Positions 17,016-20,874 of a DNA stretch of 20,874 bases are shown in pieces. This stretch comes from Priapulus caudatus (Eukaryota > Priapulida > Priapulimorpha > Priapulimorphida > Priapulidae): NCBI RefSeq assembly GCF_000485595.1, contig NW_014577477.1, positions 58,940 through 79,813 of the forward strand, in the 5' to 3' direction. The translations under genes and the position numbers were made by a program. The number at the start of each line of letters is the position of its first letter. Positions within the stretch are counted from its first letter, which is position 1. The notes beneath the pieces were generated by a model, which saw only the letters and a list, made by a program, of their open reading frames with translations, ran no database searches and was not told the origin of the DNA.

Positions 17016-18179
17016 TGTTTCGCTGAGCAAAAAGTTTTGTTGTTAAAATCTTATTGTGGGAGATCATTTTAAGAGCAATGATTATTTGTTTGTGAGATGA
17101 GTAAAATAAAGTATATTTGTTTATTAGAATAGCAGAAACGCAGTAGCCTAGCATTGCGGCAGTAAACCGCTTAGTTCCGGCCAAAGAAGTAAGTTTATTT
17201 AGATAATTAGGACTTATTGATAAGTGTGTAAAAGGGTAGGTTTAATTTTGGTCATTCATGTAAACACGTGTGTGAGAATGTATAATGATAAGTGCTATGC
17301 CAGCGACATTCCCATAGGATTTTTTGCCGCTTGGTACAGAGTATAAGGTAATTTAAATTTATGCTTGGTGTACACTGCCCAACTACAAGCAGTATGTGTA
17401 CAAAGAATATGCATTAGGAGATACAGTGTAGTGGAATATGCGTTTAGTTAGAATTTACGATAGGAATGTTTAAAGTTTAGGATTTATTGAGATAGACTTG
17501 CAAAGTATATTAGGCAAGTATGCTATGTTACACAAGCACAAAAAGAAGGACACAGAGGAAACTTTAATAGTGCAATAATTATAAATTTATGGTATTTTGT
17601 ATGTATATAATTTTTATTACAGATTGAATTATTAGTCTTCACTGTCTTCAATACATCACAAATGGAATCAAATAAAGACATTTGAAGCAATCCAATTTTG
17701 AGCTTTAACTTTGTTAATTTTCGTGGTCAGCGCGCCAAATACAATAAAATGGCTCGTAGTTGCTGTTTTTTAATATGCTGGTCATGTACAACTTTAGTAG
17801 ATCCATTTGTAGTTGCTATTACATAGTAAGTGGGATTAGTTGAGAAATAATCCAAGAAAGCCATTTGAGGTTTTATGATAGTGTGAACATTGAAGGCGCC
17901 TGCAATCGTCGTGCTTTACCTATAGACCCATGGTGGTGTGTGTGCAATCGCTACGCACCCCTGAAAACGGAGCTTCGTTTCCAGCAGACGGGTTGCTACC
18001 ACACGGTCTAGTCCAGTTAGGACCAGTAGCAGATAGGGTCGAGCAGCGCACAAGCACCCTGCATCTACACGAATGAGTTTGAGTGCATTTGAGAGTAGAG
18101 GCAGGGCCAAATGTCATGTATGGCTCGGCTCTGCAATGACGTCTTGTGATAGAGAAAGGTCAGTATTTTTGGTGTTGGG
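17016..18179 (+). repeat. BEL/Pao 3' LTR, truncated at its 3' end
   Basis: It begins TGTTTCGCTGAGC after the polypurine tract. The first ~125 bp match the 5' LTR at about 92 percent with an ~18-bp gap. A ~410-bp segment (about 17142-17550) follows that is not in the 5' LTR, then ~97 percent identity up to GGTGTTGGG at 18179. The 5' LTR then continues with CCACAGTAG, whereas here TTTATTTATT follows. The missing end removes the U5 part and the AATAAA. Confidence 0.75.
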
Positions 18180-18720
18180 TTTATTTATTTACCACTATTT
18201 AGCATCTATTTTACCAATTTTTAGTAAGTAAGTAACAATTTTTGATAGATGTGCCTGCAATACAAAATATAACATATAGGATTTGAATGCTAGATTCTTG
18301 CACCATGATGTCAGGTCACTAAATATGGCATCGAAAGCGGTAGCTACGTTTGTCGATGTCATCTCGCCCGCGTCCACTAGCGAGCAGACAAGAGCGTACT
18401 GGGCCTCAAAGAATGTTATCTGGTCGGCTGGTAAGCACCTCGTAAGCACCTCATCTTTGCCTTCTTCCGGCTTCTCATTGCTGCTTTCCTCCTCCTGCTT
18501 CTTTTCCTTGCCTTCCTCCTGTTGTGCCCGGACTCCCAGCGACACCCGATGGCGCCACCGGTCGATACGTAGTGACTAACAACAACCTTAGGTATCTCAC
18601 TCACCTGTTGTGCCCGGAGGCGTTGAAATGGCCGTATCGTCGCCATCCGGACTCCGCTAGCCACCGGAGCGCCTAAGTGCTACTGCGCTCCCACCGCAAT
18701 TACCTGTCCCACCGTTCCAG
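18180..18720. other. Region with a minus-strand ORF of unknown function
   Basis: The sequence changes abruptly at 18180 after the LTR break. It contains the minus-strand frame 18195-18545 and two copies of CTGTTGTGCCCGGA (about 18519 and 18605). No known element is recognised. Confidence 0.4.
18195..18545 (-). CDS. Hypothetical protein, possible exon, with 11-bp tandem duplication
   Basis: The 116-residue frame has a charged N-terminal third (E-E-G-K-E-K-K-Q-E-E-E). A more protein-like middle follows (Q-I-T-F-F-E-A-Q-Y-A-L-V-C and A-F-D-A-I-F-S-D-L-T-S-W-C), then a hydrophobic lysine-rich tail. In the middle, an 11-bp unit is directly duplicated at 18431-18452 (GTAAGCACCTC twice on plus). 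This changes the frame, so the charged part and the middle may not belong together. A TTTTGTATTGCAG on the minus strand near 18256 could be a splice acceptor. I do not recognise the family. Confidence 0.3.
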   Translation of the reverse strand: MSLGVRAQQEEGKEKKQEEESSNEKPEEGKDEVLTRCLPADQITFFEAQYALVCSLVDAGEMTSTNVATAFDAIFSDLTSWCKNLAFKSYMLYFVLQAHLSKIVTYLLKIGKIDAK

Positions 18721-19345
18721 TTCCGGTGTAGTCGTGTAATTAGTCAACAATGCCAGACGAGGGACGACACACACAAACCCAACAACGGGGCAACCCCACC
18801 CTGTCTGCTGGCCTTACGTTACGTCTCATAATAAATGTCAACCCGGTGTATAAACAAAGGCTATACAAATAGAATAAATTATGAACGCAGCCGGGCAAAG
18901 GGCTACAATAACCGGCAGCCTCCCCCCGTGCGGCCGTCCACGAATAGGCCAGTTTTTCCCTATTCGTGCAGAGTTAATACTTCTCGATACTGTAGGAATA
19001 TTAAACCAACCTATTTAATATTCTACTAGTACTGTATTATTTACTCGCCCCACAACAACAGGACAATACAACAGTGCCTACTCACCAACCGACGCGCCTG
19101 TCTCCCTCACCCATGAGGCAGGCCGCGTCAAACACCCGTGACCGTACAGTACCTCTACAACGGGTACTCGTCCGCTAACCGTCAATATACCCGCCACACA
19201 CAGCTCAACAAGCCTCTCCACTCCATGCACACACACGGAGTGGACAAGGCTACATACCGCAAGTTCTCCCTTACTCGATTCCAGAGAGGAACTGCTCGCC
19301 GACTCTTTTCACGCGCCTATCTGAGAACAGACCACTATTAAATTC
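18721..19345 (+). other. Unassigned region with two short in-frame ORFs and a hairpin
   Basis: Two plus-strand open frames, 18835-19029 (64 residues) and 19138-19341 (67 residues, ending in D-H-Y), lie in the same frame, separated by stops. Both are rich in Arg, Tyr and Asn and match nothing I know. A 10-bp stem-loop (CACGAATAGG/CCTATTCGTG) lies at 18939-18968. The second frame contains TTACTCGATTCC, loosely like a polymerase III B-box, but no tRNA fold is evident. Confidence 0.3.
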
Positions 19346-20302
19346 TCCATAAGATCCTATACTTAAGAATTGAATTTCAGGAGCTGAAAAAAATAGTATT
19401 TCGACCGTTTTCGGCCGCGTGGCAATATTAAAGCTAGGTAGCCATGTACTTCAGCTGTGCACCATTAGAATTATGTCATATGTTGTCCGGCGTTTTAAAA
19501 AAAATATTGCGAATTTACTAACCGGCACCACATTGGTGCCTGAAAAACAGTCGCGCAGTCGAATAGGGGCCATACATTAAAAGAATTCGTTTTAAATTAC
19601 CAGTAACCATCCACTCATCTCTATGTGCATGTCATTGCCACACACGATAGCCAGCCTAAATAATGCAACCACAAAACATCGCGTCCGCTTTAGTGCACGA
19701 GCTGCAGGCCCTCCGATTGGTCGGCCGATGAGGCGTCACATCCACTAACCTAACAGGGTAATGAACCGGTAGTGATTTAATAGTGGTCACGTGTCTGTGA
19801 CTCTGTATAGAAACTGTTTTTCTCGAAATCTGTCAAGCGCAATAAAATTCGTTCCGACAAACACCGCTGCACACGGGTGCAAAATGTTTGTTTAATTTGC
19901 TGTTCGGTTTTTGAGTTTTGGCGATTTCTTCGACCCCACCCTCCCGACTACAAGGCCATTCCGGTGCCTGTCTGCCAAGTCGGTACATAGTTCGAGTAGT
20001 CGCTAGAGTTGAATAGAATGATTTACATTGAATAAAATTGCTTTCGGCTATGCGAAACTTGATATTCTATGTGATCAAAAAAATTTTTTTTTTTAAATTG
20101 CACGTCAAATACGGTTTCTCGGTAATTTAGAATGCAACATGATCGGACATGAAAAACGGGTCAAATTTTGCATTGGATTAAATAATTTTCTGAAAATAAG
20201 TGTTTTTTGTCAAATTTGATGCTAAACGAACGCGACATGTCTTGTTGTCTGCTATGCCAAAAATTAACACTTAGAAGCAATCGGTTATTTTTTTTATAGC
20301 GA
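19346..20302. other. Non-coding AT-rich stretch
   Basis: No gene is seen. A perfect 7-bp stem-loop GGCACCA-CAT-TGGTGCC lies at 19523-19539. Poly-A/T runs occur at 20080-20095 and 20288-20296. Confidence 0.45.
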
Positions 20303-20611
20303 TTGAAGCGGCTGTGGGAATTGTCCACCAGGTGGCGCTATAACATCATAGTGCTATTGGTAGATGTTCTATTTACGCGATCCAACAATGATGGCTGGGG
20401 CAATTTTTATCATATCTCAAGAATAGGCATTTACGCTTCATTTGGAATAGAATTTGTGCAAAGGCGACCGTCAGTTTTGGAGAATAGGCGAATCCAATTT
20501 GTTTCACCCAACAAAAATCATCGCTTTCATTGTTCCACTTTGCTGCGGATAGACACTATTGGCGAATCGATCGACATCCATGCCGTTTTTATATTAAGAC
20601 TTGTTCTATAA
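20303..20611 (+). other. Open frame of 102 codons, doubtful
   Basis: The frame gives a mixed-composition protein with a hydrophobic N-terminal stretch (I-I-V-L-L-V-D-V-L-F) and no recognised motif. It starts at a TTG codon rather than ATG, and the surroundings are AT-rich with no splice context. It is probably chance, or part of a dispersed repeat. Confidence 0.2.
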
Positions 20612-20647
20612 AACAATACATCTGGGACAATTACTAGCTAACACAAA

Positions 20648-20817
20648 AACGTTATTATAACTTTATCCAAACGTTGTTATAACGTTTTTTGTAAAGTTTA
20701 TATAACGAAAATGTGTAGGGTTTTTATAACGTTGTCTAAACGTTTGTAAAAACGTTTTTGTGTAACGTTAACATAACTTTATTGTATGGGGTCTTGGCAA
20801 TGTTGAAATAACGTTAA
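20648..20817. repeat. AACGTT-rich degenerate repeat
   Basis: The palindromic hexamer AACGTT occurs eight times in about 170 bp, often as TTATAACGTTT. Spacing is irregular, near 10-22 bp. It looks like the decayed end of a repeat or mobile element and has no coding potential. Confidence 0.55.
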
Positions 20818-20846
20818 GCCCGCTGCACACGCTGTGTTTTGTGCTG

Positions 20847-20874
20847 CGCCATCGGCCACGCGTGGCTGATGGCG
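20847..20874. repeat. 28-bp near-perfect palindrome at window edge
   Basis: CGCCATCGGCCACG is followed directly by its reverse complement with one mismatch, ending at the last base of the window. It may be part of a larger inverted repeat that continues outside. Confidence 0.55.

Larger units (their letters stand above)
10453..18179 (+). mobile_element. Degenerate BEL/Pao LTR retrotransposon
   Basis: The element has 5' LTR, gag, pol (protease, reverse transcriptase, RNase H, integrase, DUF5641-like end), a G-rich polypurine tract and 3' LTR in order on the plus strand. The order with aspartic protease before RT and integrase after RNase H, the C-rich zinc knuckles with W-x-x-D-x-C, and the Pao-type region with F-D-P-I-G-F mark BEL/Pao (Belpaoviridae-like). 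The reading frame is broken by stops near 12236, at 15049 and frameshifts near 15330, 15475 and 16820, by an RT deletion, and by a solo LTR inside integrase. The five bases before the 5' LTR are AATAC; the 3' LTR is truncated, so no target duplication can be confirmed. It cannot encode its own transposition. Confidence 0.9.

Overview
The window is eukaryotic and reads as an invertebrate or early-branching animal genome. It has spliced exons with GT/AG borders, a Helitron, a BEL/Pao LTR retrotransposon, a solo LTR, foldback elements and long tetranucleotide microsatellites. A sponge-like or cnidarian-like host is an inference, resting on an NF-kB type gene with C-terminal ankyrin repeats; nothing in the window fixes the species. 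No bacterial-style operons, rRNA genes, convincing tRNA genes or CRISPR arrays were seen.

Layout. Positions 1-3050: a diverged ~155-bp direct repeat (start of window and ~2895-3050) brackets a 20-bp-period AT-rich repeat, a short GC-richer block and a Helitron on the minus strand (2777 to 1181) that keeps only the C-terminal part of its PIF1-type helicase. Positions 3127-10064: a plus-strand multi-exon gene whose exons, with matching splice phases, resemble the end of a Rel homology domain followed by the ankyrin (IkB-like) half of NF-kB p105/p100. Several exons carry stops or frameshifts, so as written it is a decayed unprocessed pseudogene or an indel-rich assembly of a real gene. Its introns carry three notable inverted repeats, an imperfect tandem repeat and a ~900-bp compound microsatellite. 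AATAAA signals follow at 10151 and 10262.

Positions 10453-18179: a degenerate BEL/Pao element in the same orientation, with 5' LTR, gag, protease, reverse transcriptase, RNase H, integrase, polypurine tract and a 3' LTR. It is broken by stops and frameshifts, has an RT deletion and an altered RNase H catalytic position, and is interrupted inside integrase by a 446-bp solo LTR of a different family in the opposite orientation with a 4-bp target duplication. The two BEL LTRs differ structurally: the 3' one has ~400 bp that the 5' one lacks, and it lacks the last ~100 bp of the 5' one.

Positions 18180-20874: mostly unassigned sequence with a few short open frames, small hairpins, an AACGTT-rich degenerate repeat and a near-perfect palindrome at the right edge.

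Together the window looks like the 3' half of an innate-immunity transcription-factor locus that has accumulated mobile elements in its introns and immediately downstream of its 3' end.
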